In this document: piece after piece, positions 7,759 to 16,487 of the stretch
How the letters are laid out: each line of letters starts with the position of its first letter
Position numbering within the stretch: position 1 is the stretch's first letter
Origin: Bacteroidales bacterium
Lineage (GTDB): Bacteria > Bacteroidota > Bacteroidia > Bacteroidales > UBA932
Assembly (NCBI GenBank): GCA_017519865.1
Contig: JAFWRQ010000011.1
Location: 1-36,173 of the forward strand
DNA: 36,173 bases
Reading direction: 5' to 3'
Notes under the pieces: model-generated
Seen by the model: the letters and a program-made list of their open reading frames with translations, nothing else
Databases searched by the model: none
Told to the model about the DNA's origin: nothing
Position numbers and translations under genes: made by a program

Positions 7759-9501
7759 ATGAGTACAGTTCTTCAAGTCTGCACGATGCTTGGCTCCCTG
7801 GGCATGTTCCTGTACGGAATGTCCCTCATGAGCGGCGGACTTCAGAAAATGGCCGGCGACAAGTTGAGGTCGTTCATGGCCACGATGACCTCCACAACAT
7901 TAAAACGCGTTCTTACCGGTGTCATTGTCACCGCCCTGGTCCAGTCTTCGACCGCCACCACGCTCATGCTGGTGAGTTTCGTAAACGCAGGTCTCCTATC
8001 CCTTGCCAACGCCATCGGCGTCATCATGGGTGCCAACATCGGTACTACCGTCACGGCGTGGATCTTCGCCCTCTCGTTCGGGGGAGGGTCATTCAGCCTG
8101 GGCGCCATCGCCGTGCCGCTCATGTTCCTGGGATACCTGCTGATAGCCTCCAAGAAGAAACAGAACAAGAGTTTCGGCGAGTTCGTTATGGGTTTCGCCT
8201 TCCTGTTCCTCGGCCTCAGCACCCTGCGCGAGACCTCGACACTGCTCCTGGACAACGACCCCGTCCGCATATTCCTGTCCCACCTGACCGGATACGGCAT
8301 CGGCTCCATCCTCATCTTCATGGTGACGGGTGCACTCATGACCCTGATGCTCCAGTCTTCTGCGGCCACCATGGCCATCACCATGGTTCTCGTCGCCAAC
8401 GGCTACATCCCCTTCGAGATGGCTGCCGCGATGGTTCTCGGCGAGAACATCGGTACGACCATCACTTCCAACATCGCGGCTTCGGTCGCGAACGTTTCGG
8501 CTAAGAGGACGGCACGTGCCCATATGCTCTTCAACGTGTTCGGAGTCTGCTGGGTCTTCTGCATATTCCATCCTTTCCTGAGGCTGGTCGGCTCCGTTGT
8601 GGAACTGTTCGGCTTCCCGAACCCCGCAACGACGGATTTCAGTTTGGCCGACGTGCAGACCAGGCAGGCCCTGGTCGCATCCCTGCCTTACAGCGTCGCC
8701 ACGCTCCACTCCCTGTTCAACGTCATCAACACCTTGATCCTCATCTGGTTCGTCCCGGTCATCGAGAGGATCGTGAAGTGGATGGTACCTTCTCCGAAGG
8801 GCGAGGAAGAGGTCTTCCGCCTCAAGTACATCAACCGCGGCCTCCTCAGCACCTCCGAGCTTTCGCTCAATGAGGCCAAGTCCGAGGTCGTGCATTTCGG
8901 AGAGATCTGTTACAAGGGCTTCGGCTACATACGCCAGGCCGTGAACGAGAAGGATCCGGAGAAGTTCGAGGCGATAAACGACAAGCTCGTAAAGTACGAG
9001 GCCATCACCGACAACATAGAGTACGAGATCGCGCAATACCTCGCCGAAGTCTCCAAGGGCGAACTGAGCGATTCCTCGACGATACGCGTCAAGAGCATCT
9101 ACAAGATCATAGGCGAGATGGAGAGCCTCGGCGACTCCGGCGAGGCCATCGGCCGCATGCTGCGCCGCGTCCATGTCCACGGCAAGAGTTTCGACGACGA
9201 GATGCTCTGGAAACTCAACCGCCTGATGGACTACGTCGAAGAGGCGTACAAGGCCATGCTGGAGAATCTCAACGTTGGATACCAAAACATTTCGGACATC
9301 TCGAACGCCTCCGACGCCGAATACAACATCAATACCTATCGCAACAGCCTGCGTGAGGAACTGATCACCAACATCGAACACGACGACTACAAGTACCAGG
9401 TCGGCGTATTCTATATGGACGTTGTCAACGAACTCGAGCAGATCGGCGACTTCATCATCAACATTTCGCAGGCCCTTCTGGAGGAAAAGAATGGCAAATA
9501 G
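7759..9501 (+). CDS. Na/Pi cotransporter family protein with PhoU-like C-terminal domain
   Basis: A 580-residue protein that imports or exports phosphate with sodium across the inner membrane. The N-terminal 330 residues hold the two inverted PNaS repeats, each with the hallmark Gln-Ser-Ser motif (QSSTATT from Q62 and QSSAATM from Q199) and NIGTT repeats at two places. From about 370 to the end the protein is acidic and helical, with a PhoU-like four-helix character that in related proteins is cytoplasmic and regulatory. The start is ATG 7759; upstream in-frame codons lie in the promoter and in the divergent gene. Its last 11 nt overlap the start of the next gene, a lipoprotein with a thioredoxin fold. 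Confidence 0.88.
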   Translation: MSTVLQVCTMLGSLGMFLYGMSLMSGGLQKMAGDKLRSFMATMTSTTLKRVLTGVIVTALVQSSTATTLMLVSFVNAGLLSLANAIGVIMGANIGTTVTAWIFALSFGGGSFSLGAIAVPLMFLGYLLIASKKKQNKSFGEFVMGFAFLFLGLSTLRETSTLLLDNDPVRIFLSHLTGYGIGSILIFMVTGALMTLMLQSSAATMAITMVLVANGYIPFEMAAAMVLGENIGTTITSNIAASVANVSAKRTARAHMLFNVFGVCWVFCIFHPFLRLVGSVVELFGFPNPATTDFSLADVQTRQALVASLPYSVATLHSLFNVINTLILIWFVPVIERIVKWMVPSPKGEEEVFRLKYINRGLLSTSELSLNEAKSEVVHFGEICYKGFGYIRQAVNEKDPEKFEAINDKLVKYEAITDNIEYEIAQYLAEVSKGELSDSSTIRVKSIYKIIGEMESLGDSGEAIGRMLRRVHVHGKSFDDEMLWKLNRLMDYVEEAYKAMLENLNVGYQNISDISNASDAEYNINTYRNSLREELITNIEHDDYKYQVGVFYMDVVNELEQIGDFIINISQALLEEKNGK

Positions 9502-10462
9502 GCTGATCGTGCTGGCTATCGCCGCACTGCTGGCCGCTGCCTGCGGCCAGCGTGCCGGCCGTGCCGCCGGCTCCGAAGCCGCCGTGCGCGACTTCCCCGC
9601 GGTACAGATTCCCGGCATGTACACCGACAACGAATCGCGGCAAGCCTATGCCGCAGAGCATTTCTGGGACAGGTTCCTGGCCGCGACGGAGGGCTATCTC
9701 TGCGACTCGTCGACCGTCTGCGGAGTCTCCCGTGACGACCTGGAGGAGCGTTTCTCCACCTGGTTGGCCATAGTCGGAATGCAGGACATCGAGGCCGGGC
9801 GCAGTAGCGTCGACTCCTTCTTCAGCCGGGTCGAAGCATGTCAGATGAAGGACACCCTGTCCAATGTGTTCGCGTTCTTCTCCGAGATGGCCGAGCATTA
9901 TCTGTACGACCCCAACTCCCCGTTCCGCAACGAGGACCTGTACCAGCCGTTCGTGGCGCGGCTCGCGGAGTCTCCGCTCACCGACCCGGCGCTGGCGCCC
10001 GCCAGGGCGTTCGAGGCGCGCCTGTGCGCGCTGAACGCCGTCGGGACGCCCGCCGCCGACTTCCGTTTCACGGACGCCGCCGGCCGTACGCGCCGTCTCT
10101 ACGACGTACGCGCCGACTTCACGCTGCTCTTCTTCTCCAATCCCGGCTGCGAAGCCTGCAAGGAGATCATCAACACCCTAGGCTCGATGCCTGCGCTTCC
10201 CGGAATGATTTCCTCCGGGCGGCTGGCAGTGGTGAACATCTATATCGACGAGGACCTCGAGGCTTGGAGGGAGTACCAGTCGTTCTATCCCAGGGAATGG
10301 TTCAACGGCTACGACCCGACATTCACCATACGCCAGGACCTCCTCTACAACGTGCGCGGCATCCCTTCCCTCTACATCCTCGACAAGGATAAACGCGTGA
10401 TAATGAAAGACGCTCCCGAGGACCGCGTTTTCTCCTTTTTAAGTTCCATCAGTAGGGATTAA
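9491..10462 (+). CDS. thioredoxin-fold lipoprotein, DUF5106-like
   Basis: A 323-residue lipoprotein with a lipobox-like ending (ALLAAAC, Cys 18) after a short hydrophobic leader. Residues about 30-180 are helical, of the DUF5106 type common in Bacteroidota. Residues about 190-320 form a thioredoxin-like domain with the redox pair C220-E-A-C223 and the cis-proline region RGIPSLYILD. CEAC is not the standard CxPC pattern, so oxidoreductase activity is likely but not certain. ATG 9491 lies inside the end of the Na/Pi cotransporter gene (11-nt overlap), so the two share a transcript. The upstream in-frame residues are cut because the lipoprotein signal begins exactly at this Met. Confidence 0.75.
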   Translation: MANRLIVLAIAALLAAACGQRAGRAAGSEAAVRDFPAVQIPGMYTDNESRQAYAAEHFWDRFLAATEGYLCDSSTVCGVSRDDLEERFSTWLAIVGMQDIEAGRSSVDSFFSRVEACQMKDTLSNVFAFFSEMAEHYLYDPNSPFRNEDLYQPFVARLAESPLTDPALAPARAFEARLCALNAVGTPAADFRFTDAAGRTRRLYDVRADFTLLFFSNPGCEACKEIINTLGSMPALPGMISSGRLAVVNIYIDEDLEAWREYQSFYPREWFNGYDPTFTIRQDLLYNVRGIPSLYILDKDKRVIMKDAPEDRVFSFLSSISRD

Positions 10463-10475
10463 CGTTTTTTTTGTT

Positions 10476-10483
10476 TAAATTTG
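10476..10483 (+). promoter_or_regulatory. -7 box for the galM-thyA-folA operon
   Basis: TAAATTTG is an exact match to the Bacteroidota -7 consensus and ends 40 nt before the galM start. A -33 TTTG at the expected distance is not evident. Confidence 0.55.
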
Positions 10484-10523
10484 ACATTCGCACGCAAATG
10501 CGTCTGATTTAAACGAAAAGAAC

Positions 10524-11543
10524 ATGGATATCAAGAAAAACGGCAGATTCTACACCCTTACCAACTCCAAGGGCGCGAGCGTCGTACTCTCCGAGGTCGG
10601 CGCAGGCATCGTCTCCATCAATGTCCCCGACCGGGAAGGCAAACTCGGCGACGTGGCCCTCGGTTATGACAAGGCCGAGTCTTACATCAAGGACGGCCCT
10701 TGCCTGGGCAAATGCCCCGGCCGCTTCGCCAACCGCATCGCCCTCGGCAAGTTCACCCTTGACGGAGTGGAGTACAACCTTCCGATAAACAACGGCCCCA
10801 ACTCCCTGCATGGGGGTCCCGAAGGCTTCGCCAACAGGATCTGGGACAGCCGCATTGAAGGAGATGCCGTAGAGTTCATGTATTTCTCCGAGGACGGCGA
10901 GCAGGGCTATCCCGGCAACCTCAAGGCCGTCGCCCACTACGAGTGGAGCGAGGACAACGAACTCAAGCTCACTTTCACTGCCGAGTGCGATGCCCCGACC
11001 GTAGTGAATCTCACCAACCACGTCTACTTCAACATGGACGGTGAGGGCAGCGGCACCATCCTCGACCACATGCTCAAGCTCAACTGCTCCGAGTACCTTC
11101 CTACCGACCCCACTCAGATTCCTCTGGGCGACAGTGAACCCGTTGCCGGAACTCCCATGGACTTCATCAACCCCAAGCCGGTGGGACGCGATATAAAGGC
11201 TGATTTCGAGCCCCTCAAGATAGGCAAGGGCTACGACCACTGCTGGGTGATCGACGGTGCGGAGCCCGGCCAGCTTCAGGCTGCCGCCAAGCTCTGGTCC
11301 GAGAAGAGCGGGCGCCTCGTGGAGATCTTCACCACCCAGCCCGGCATCCAGATCTATACCGGCAACTGGCTTTCAGGCTGCCCCGTCGGCAAGCACGGCC
11401 ACGTCTACAACGACTATGACGGCATCGCCCTCGAGTGCCAGCACTTCCCGGATTCGCCCAACAAGCCCGAATATCCCAGCACGGTTCTCAGGCCGGGCGA
11501 GGTGTATGAAGAGGCCATCATCTTTGCTTTCAGGACCGTCTGA
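10524..11543 (+). CDS. galM: aldose 1-epimerase (galactose mutarotase)
   Basis: A 339-residue cytoplasmic enzyme that interconverts alpha and beta anomers of aldoses such as galactose and glucose. Family marks are the GRFANRI loop, [10 protein letters not shown], the catalytic base region LTNHVYFN (H166) and the catalytic glutamate in [12 protein letters not shown] (E304). The length is normal for the family, and there is no signal peptide. It heads a compact group: the TGA stop shares one base with the ATG of thyA. It is probably driven by the promoter box at 10476. Confidence 0.92.
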   Translation: MDIKKNGRFYTLTNSKGASVVLSEVGAGIVSINVPDREGKLGDVALGYDKAESYIKDGPCLGKCPGRFANRIALGKFTLDGVEYNLPINNGPNSLHGGPEGFANRIWDSRIEGDAVEFMYFSEDGEQGYPGNLKAVAHYEWSEDNELKLTFTAECDAPTVVNLTNHVYFNMDGEGSGTILDHMLKLNCSEYLPTDPTQIPLGDSEPVAGTPMDFINPKPVGRDIKADFEPLKIGKGYDHCWVIDGAEPGQLQAAAKLWSEKSGRLVEIFTTQPGIQIYTGNWLSGCPVGKHGHVYNDYDGIALECQHFPDSPNKPEYPSTVLRPGEVYEEAIIFAFRTV

Positions 11544-12337
11544 TGAAACAGTATCTCGACCTGTTGCGGCACATCCGCGAGAATGGTGTGGTCAAGAAGG
11601 ACCGCACCGGAGTGGGCACGCAGAGCGTGTTCGGATATCAGATGCGCTTCGACCTCAGCGAGGGTTTCCCCCTCCTCACCACCAAGAAGGTGCATCTCAA
11701 GTCCATCATCTACGAACTGCTCTGGTTCATAGCCGGCGACACCAACATAAAGTACCTCAAGGACCATGGAGTCTCCATCTGGGACGAATGGGCGGACGAA
11801 AACGGCGACCTGGGGCCGGTCTACGGCCACCAGTGGCGCAGTTGGCCCGCCCCGGACGGGAAGGCTATCGACCAGCTTTCGCAGGTCATCGACACCATCC
11901 GCCGCAACCCTGACTCCAGGCGCATGATCGTCAGCGCGTGGAATCCCGCGGAAGTGGACAGGATGGCCCTGCCCCCCTGCCACTGCCTCTTCCAGTTCTA
12001 CGTTGCCGACGGCCGGCTCTCCTGCCAGTTGTACCAGCGCAGCGCCGACACCTTCCTCGGAGTGCCTTTCAACATCGCCTCCTATGCCCTCCTGACCATG
12101 ATGATCGCACAGGTCTGCGGCCTGCAGCCGGGCGAGTTCGTCCACACTACTGGCGACACCCACATCTACCTCAACCACTTCGAGCAGGTGGACCTGCAGC
12201 TCTCCCGCGAGCCGCGTCCGCTGCCCAGGATGGTCATCAACCCGGAGGTAAAGAGTATATTTGACTTTGATTACGGAGACTTCACGCTGGAGGGCTACGA
12301 TCCCTGGCCGGCGATCAAGGCTCCGGTAGCCGTTTGA
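11543..12337 (+). CDS. thyA: thymidylate synthase
   Basis: A 264-residue enzyme, the same length as Escherichia coli ThyA. It methylates dUMP to dTMP using methylene-tetrahydrofolate. The nucleophile is C146 in LPPCHC. Other family motifs are KKDRTGVGT (folate/phosphate loop), [22 protein letters not shown] and HIYLNHFEQ. The start codon overlaps the galM stop (TGATG), and the stop lies 2 nt before folA. Thymidylate synthesis produces dihydrofolate, which the next gene product recycles, so the pairing is functional. Confidence 0.95.
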   Translation: MKQYLDLLRHIRENGVVKKDRTGVGTQSVFGYQMRFDLSEGFPLLTTKKVHLKSIIYELLWFIAGDTNIKYLKDHGVSIWDEWADENGDLGPVYGHQWRSWPAPDGKAIDQLSQVIDTIRRNPDSRRMIVSAWNPAEVDRMALPPCHCLFQFYVADGRLSCQLYQRSADTFLGVPFNIASYALLTMMIAQVCGLQPGEFVHTTGDTHIYLNHFEQVDLQLSREPRPLPRMVINPEVKSIFDFDYGDFTLEGYDPWPAIKAPVAV

Positions 12338-12339
12338 TT

Positions 12340-12837
12340 ATGGAGAAATGCCTTATAGTGGCCGTGGCCGACGACTGGGCCATCGGCGTTAAGGGCGGGC
12401 TGCCCTGGCACCTGCCCGAGGACCTGAAGTATTTCAAGGAGAAGACGCGGGGTTTCCCCGTGATAATGGGCCGGACGACCTACTTCTCCCTGCCCTTCCG
12501 CCCTCTCAAGGGACGTAAGAACATCGTCCTCAACCTCGGATGGGACCCGATCCCGGACGATGTCGTATGTGTCAATTCCTTCGAGGAGGCGTACGCCGCC
12601 GCCGAAGGGGCAGAGAAGTGTTTCATCATGGGAGGTGCGTCCGTATACCGCGCTGCACTGATGGACATGGACAGGCTTTACATCACGCACGTGCATACGA
12701 CCATCCCCGAGGCTGACGCTTTCTTCCCCGTCATCGACGGGGAGTTCTGGGAGAAAGAATCCGTCTCGGAGACGCATGTGGACGAAGCCACGGGATTCTC
12801 CTACGAGTTCGTAGTGTACAGGAGACGCCCCGAATAG
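12340..12837 (+). CDS. folA: dihydrofolate reductase
   Basis: A 165-residue enzyme that reduces dihydrofolate to tetrahydrofolate with NADPH. Visible motifs are AIGVKGGLPWHLPEDL (substrate loop, the final Asp being the expected catalytic acid), FPVIMGRTTY (NADPH loop) and CFIMGGASVYRAAL (second glycine-rich loop). The ATG at 12340 is preferred over TTG 12334, which would overlap the thyA stop. It follows thyA by 2 nt. Confidence 0.94.
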   Translation: MEKCLIVAVADDWAIGVKGGLPWHLPEDLKYFKEKTRGFPVIMGRTTYFSLPFRPLKGRKNIVLNLGWDPIPDDVVCVNSFEEAYAAAEGAEKCFIMGGASVYRAALMDMDRLYITHVHTTIPEADAFFPVIDGEFWEKESVSETHVDEATGFSYEFVVYRRRPE

Positions 12838-12876
12838 GCATCCCCTTTCAGGAATAAGGTTAGTTAGTAGTAGTCA

Positions 12877-14244
12877 ATGGAAAAGAAGAGAGAAGGCTTC
12901 GGCAGCCGGACTGCCGTCATATTCGCCATGGCCGGGTCGGCCATAGGTCTGGGCAACATCTGGCGCTTCCCTTACATGGTCGGTGAGCATGGGGGGGCGG
13001 TGTTCGTGCTGATCTACATCGTTGCGACGATCCTCTTCTCGCTGCCTATCTTCATAGCGGAAGTCATCATTGGACGTCGCAGCCACTCCAACGCCCGCGA
13101 CGCTTTCGTAAGGCTCGCCCCCGGAAAACCTTTCTGGAGGTATGTCAGCGTGCTTCCCATAATCATTCCCACGCTCATCGCATCCTACTACAGCGTCATC
13201 GGCGGCTGGTCCCTGGAGTATTTCTTCAAGGCCTGCTCGCTGGAGTTCCTGAATACGGCCCCTGAGGGGGCCAGCGGGCTTTTTTCCGGCTTCGTGTCCA
13301 CCACCTGGGCTCCCGTGCTGATGCACCTGGCCTTCTTCGCTGTTTCTGCCGTAATCGTGGTGCTCGGCGTGAAAGCCGGCATCGAGAAGTTCAGCAAATT
13401 CATCCTGCCGGTCCTCTTCGTCCTGATAGTAGTGATTGCGGTGTATTCGCTGAGCCTCCCCGGCTCATCGGACGGCGTAAAGTACCTGTTCAAGCCTGAT
13501 TTCAGCGAGTTTACCCCCAGGACCTTCGCATACGCCCTGGGCCAGAGTTTCTATTCCCTTTCCTTGGGAATGGGTATCATCATCACCTACGGATCCTATG
13601 TCCGCAGGGATGAGAACATACTTGTCTCGAGCGCGGGGACGGCAGTGTCCGACCTCCTCTTCGCGATGCTGGCCGGCCTGGCCATCATGCCGGCGGTCTT
13701 CGCCGCAGGCATCGAGCCGGGCGCCGGCCCCGGCCTCATCTTCCAGAGCATCCCATACATTTTCAGCAAGATGGGTGCGGAGGCTCCCGTACTCAGCACG
13801 ATCGCTGCCGTGCTGTTCTTCTTCACCGTCATCGTGGCGGCAATGACCTCGCTGATATCGCTCATCGAGGTGGGAACAGCGTTCCTGATAGAGAAATTCA
13901 ACTTGAAGCGCGGCCGTGCCGTGGGAGTCATGTTCCTTATCTGCGGTGCTGCAGGCACGCTTTGCTCGCTGTCTTTCGGCCCGCTCAAGGGACTTGTCGT
14001 CGGCGGAATGAACATCTTCGACATCTTCGACTGGACCTGCTCCAACATCCTGCTGCTGATCATGGCCTTCCTTTCGGTCGTGTTTGTCGGCTTCGTGATG
14101 AAGAAGTCCGACGTCCGTGACGAATTCACCAACGGAGGCACGAAGAGACGCAACACGCCCCTTTTCAACGCCGTGTATTTCCTCATCAAGTGGGTTGCGC
14201 CCATCGCGGTGCTGCTCATATTCTTCACCAATTTCATCCTTTGA
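12877..14244 (+). CDS. sodium-dependent transporter, NSS (SNF) family, first copy
   Basis: A 455-residue inner-membrane symporter of the neurotransmitter:sodium symporter family, with about eleven or twelve helices. The family signature is near the N-terminus (SAIGLGNIWRFPYMVGEHGG), with the unwound helix-1 glycines that bind sodium and substrate. A second conserved region is PAVFAAGIEPGAGPGLIFQSIP. Bacterial members usually move amino acids, but the substrate cannot be told. The C-terminal tail (KKSDVRDEFTNGGTKRRN) is almost identical to that of the next gene. The two look like a tandem duplication that has since diverged. The 39-nt gap after folA has no clear promoter box. Confidence 0.9.
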   Translation: MEKKREGFGSRTAVIFAMAGSAIGLGNIWRFPYMVGEHGGAVFVLIYIVATILFSLPIFIAEVIIGRRSHSNARDAFVRLAPGKPFWRYVSVLPIIIPTLIASYYSVIGGWSLEYFFKACSLEFLNTAPEGASGLFSGFVSTTWAPVLMHLAFFAVSAVIVVLGVKAGIEKFSKFILPVLFVLIVVIAVYSLSLPGSSDGVKYLFKPDFSEFTPRTFAYALGQSFYSLSLGMGIIITYGSYVRRDENILVSSAGTAVSDLLFAMLAGLAIMPAVFAAGIEPGAGPGLIFQSIPYIFSKMGAEAPVLSTIAAVLFFFTVIVAAMTSLISLIEVGTAFLIEKFNLKRGRAVGVMFLICGAAGTLCSLSFGPLKGLVVGGMNIFDIFDWTCSNILLLIMAFLSVVFVGFVMKKSDVRDEFTNGGTKRRNTPLFNAVYFLIKWVAPIAVLLIFFTNFIL

Positions 14245-14247
14245 CGC

Positions 14248-15618
14248 ATGGCCAGGGACAGGGGCAGTTTCAACAGCCGTTTCACGGCTATTATGGCCAT
14301 GGCCGGTTCGGCCATCGGCCTCGGCAACATCTGGCGCTTCCCGTACATGGTCGGGCAGAACGGAGGTGCGGCTTTCATCCTCGTATATCTTTTCTCGGCC
14401 GTTTTCCTCTGCATCCCCATCTTCATTGCCGAGTCGATAATCGGCAAGCGTACGCACCTGAGCACGTTCGGGGCGATGGAGAAACTTGCTCCAGGCAGCC
14501 GCTGGAAGTGGCTGGGATTCCTGACGGTCTTCACCCCGCTGATCATCCTGTCGTACTACAGCGTCGTGGGCGGCTGGTCAATAGAGTATTTCCTGAAGTC
14601 ACTTACGCTTTCGTTCTCCGACCCGTCCGTTGGCCGGGCGGAGCATTCCGCCGTTTTCGGAAGTTTCATCTCCTCCGCCTGGGGGCCGATTATCTTCCAT
14701 ACGGTATTCCTGCTGATCAACGCCTTCGTCATCGTATTCGGAGTGCGCGGCGGCATCGAGCGTTTCACGAAACTTACCACGCCTGTCCTGTTCGTGCTGA
14801 TAGTCCTGATAATGCTGTATTCGGTGAACCTTCCGGGTGCTGCTGCGGGTATAGACTATCTTATACATCCCGATTTCTCGAAACTGACCGGCTCCGCCCT
14901 GCTTTCCGCAATGGGACAGGCGTTCTTCTCGCTCTCCCTGGGCGTCGGATGCATCCTTACCTATGCGTCTTACCTCAAGTCTGACGAGGACCTGTTGGCT
15001 ACCGGCTTTTTCACGGCGCTTTTCGACCTGCTGTTCGCCATCATAGCCGGCTTCGCCATCATGCCGGCGGTCTTTGCCGCGGGCATCGAACCGGGCGCCG
15101 GCCCGGGGCTCATCTTCGAGACCCTTCCGTTCATCTTCTCCACGATGGGAGCGGACGTGCCGTGGCTTTGCGACATCGTTTCCATCCTTTTCTTCCTGAC
15201 CATACTCTTCGCGGCGCTGACGTCCTCCATTTCAATGCTCGAAGTCGGCGTCGCCTATCTGGTCGACCAGAAGAAGATGTCCCGCGCCCGGGCTACGCTC
15301 CTTCTCTTCACGGGATGCTGGGCCCTGGGTGTGCTGTGCTCGCTCTCGTTCGGCCCCCTCAAGGACCTGCACGTGTTCGGAATGACGATATTCGATGCCT
15401 GCGACCACCTGACGTCAGACTTCCTGATGACCTTCGGAAGCTTGCTCTTCGTGTTCTTCGTCGGCTGGAAGATGAAGAAAGCCGACGTCCGCGACGAGTT
15501 CACCAATGGGGGGACGCTGCGTCGCAACGGCAAGGTCTTCGACGTGGTGTATTTCTTCATCCGTTATGTCGCCCCGGCGGCGATAATCATAATTTTCATA
15601 TCGAACTTGCTGATGTAG
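14248..15618 (+). CDS. sodium-dependent transporter, NSS (SNF) family, second copy
   Basis: A 456-residue paralogue of the preceding transporter. It has the same signature (SAIGLGNIWRFPYMVGQNGG), the same PAVFAAGIEPGAGPGLIFETLP block and a matching tail (KKADVRDEFTNGGTLRRN). The gap between the genes is 3 nt, so they are co-transcribed. The hydrophobic cores differ clearly in the middle of the protein, which suggests different substrates, or that the two copies assemble or act in parallel. The start at ATG 14248 aligns with the start of the first copy. Confidence 0.9.
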   Translation: MARDRGSFNSRFTAIMAMAGSAIGLGNIWRFPYMVGQNGGAAFILVYLFSAVFLCIPIFIAESIIGKRTHLSTFGAMEKLAPGSRWKWLGFLTVFTPLIILSYYSVVGGWSIEYFLKSLTLSFSDPSVGRAEHSAVFGSFISSAWGPIIFHTVFLLINAFVIVFGVRGGIERFTKLTTPVLFVLIVLIMLYSVNLPGAAAGIDYLIHPDFSKLTGSALLSAMGQAFFSLSLGVGCILTYASYLKSDEDLLATGFFTALFDLLFAIIAGFAIMPAVFAAGIEPGAGPGLIFETLPFIFSTMGADVPWLCDIVSILFFLTILFAALTSSISMLEVGVAYLVDQKKMSRARATLLLFTGCWALGVLCSLSFGPLKDLHVFGMTIFDACDHLTSDFLMTFGSLLFVFFVGWKMKKADVRDEFTNGGTLRRNGKVFDVVYFFIRYVAPAAIIIIFISNLLM

Positions 15619-15632
15619 AAGAAAATAATTAG

Positions 15633-15640
15633 TAGATTTG
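15633..15640 (+). promoter_or_regulatory. -7 box for the tlpA-like/uvrC/pnuC-like group
   Basis: TAGATTTG exactly matches TAnnTTTG and ends 25 nt before ATG 15666. A possible -33 TTG at 15607-15609 gives a long 23-bp spacer and lies inside the end of the preceding transporter gene. Confidence 0.55.
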
Positions 15641-15665
15641 CACGATTTTTAAACTAGGATAGACA

Positions 15666-16487
15666 ATGAAGAAGATTCTTTTAGCGGTCGCAATCATGAT
15701 TGCCGCCGTTTCCTGCAACAACGGTCCCAAGACCAATGCCGAGAAGATGGCCGCCTATGAGGCGGAGATGCAGAAGATCATGGACGAATACGAGGCTGCC
15801 GAAGATCCCGACGCCATCGAGGACGAGACCATCAAGAAACTCGTCGACCTCAGCCTGGCCACGATCAAGAAATACCCCAACGATACCGTTGCTCTCGAGG
15901 CCCTTCAGCAGTGCTATTATTATGCTGACCCCGAAGACCTCAAGGACGCCATCGACCGCCTCTCCGACACTTTCAAGGAGGAGCCTTTCGTAAAGATGAT
16001 CGCCGAGAGCCTCGACGCCAAGCTTCTTACCCAGGTGGGCAAGCCTTTCGTCGATTTCACCGTGGACCACGTCCTCGGCGAGAACCCGGACGGAACCCTC
16101 AATACCGAGAAGCGCAGCCTCTCCGACTATGTCGGCAAGGGCAAGTACATCCTCGTGGACTTCTGGTCCCCCTGGTGCCCTCCCTGCAAGGATGAACTTC
16201 CGAACATCGTCAACGTCTACAACAAGTACCACGGTGACAAGTTCGACATCCTCAGCGTCGCTGTCTGGGAGGAGAGCCGCGGCATGAACTGGAAGAACAC
16301 CATCGACACCGCCGCCGTTTACGGCATCACCTGGAACCAGATCAACAACGGTCACCAGGAGCCCGCATCCCTCTACGGCATCGAGGGCATCCCGCACGTG
16401 ATCCTCTTCGGTCCCGACGGAACGATCGTCAAGCGCGATCTCCGCGGCAAGGCCCTTGAAGAAGCCGTCGCGGCCATCGCCCGGTAG
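15666..16487 (+). CDS. TlpA-like thioredoxin-fold lipoprotein
   Basis: A 273-residue lipoprotein (lipobox AAVSC, Cys 17) with an acidic helical linker (about 25-115), followed by a TlpA/ResA-type thioredoxin domain. The redox motif is WCPPCK (C171, C174), and the cis-proline region is EGIPHVILFGPDG. Such proteins reduce disulfides or cytochrome c apoproteins in the periplasm, but the partner here is unknown. The final TAG shares one base with the GTG start of uvrC, an unusual neighbour for a periplasmic protein. It has its own promoter. Confidence 0.88.
   Translation: MKKILLAVAIMIAAVSCNNGPKTNAEKMAAYEAEMQKIMDEYEAAEDPDAIEDETIKKLVDLSLATIKKYPNDTVALEALQQCYYYADPEDLKDAIDRLSDTFKEEPFVKMIAESLDAKLLTQVGKPFVDFTVDHVLGENPDGTLNTEKRSLSDYVGKGKYILVDFWSPWCPPCKDELPNIVNVYNKYHGDKFDILSVAVWEESRGMNWKNTIDTAAVYGITWNQINNGHQEPASLYGIEGIPHVILFGPDGTIVKRDLRGKALEEAVAAIAR

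Noticed and set aside
8089-9630. Long minus-strand open frame of 513 codons opposite the Na/Pi cotransporter
   Set aside because: It is a shadow of codon bias in a GC-rich gene with strong family motifs on the plus strand. The translation is His/Asp/Glu/Val-rich without recognisable domains.
12838-12876. A promoter for the tandem NSS transporter genes
   Set aside because: No TAnnTTTG-like box is present in this 39-nt gap; the genes may be read from the folA transcript or from a promoter inside folA.
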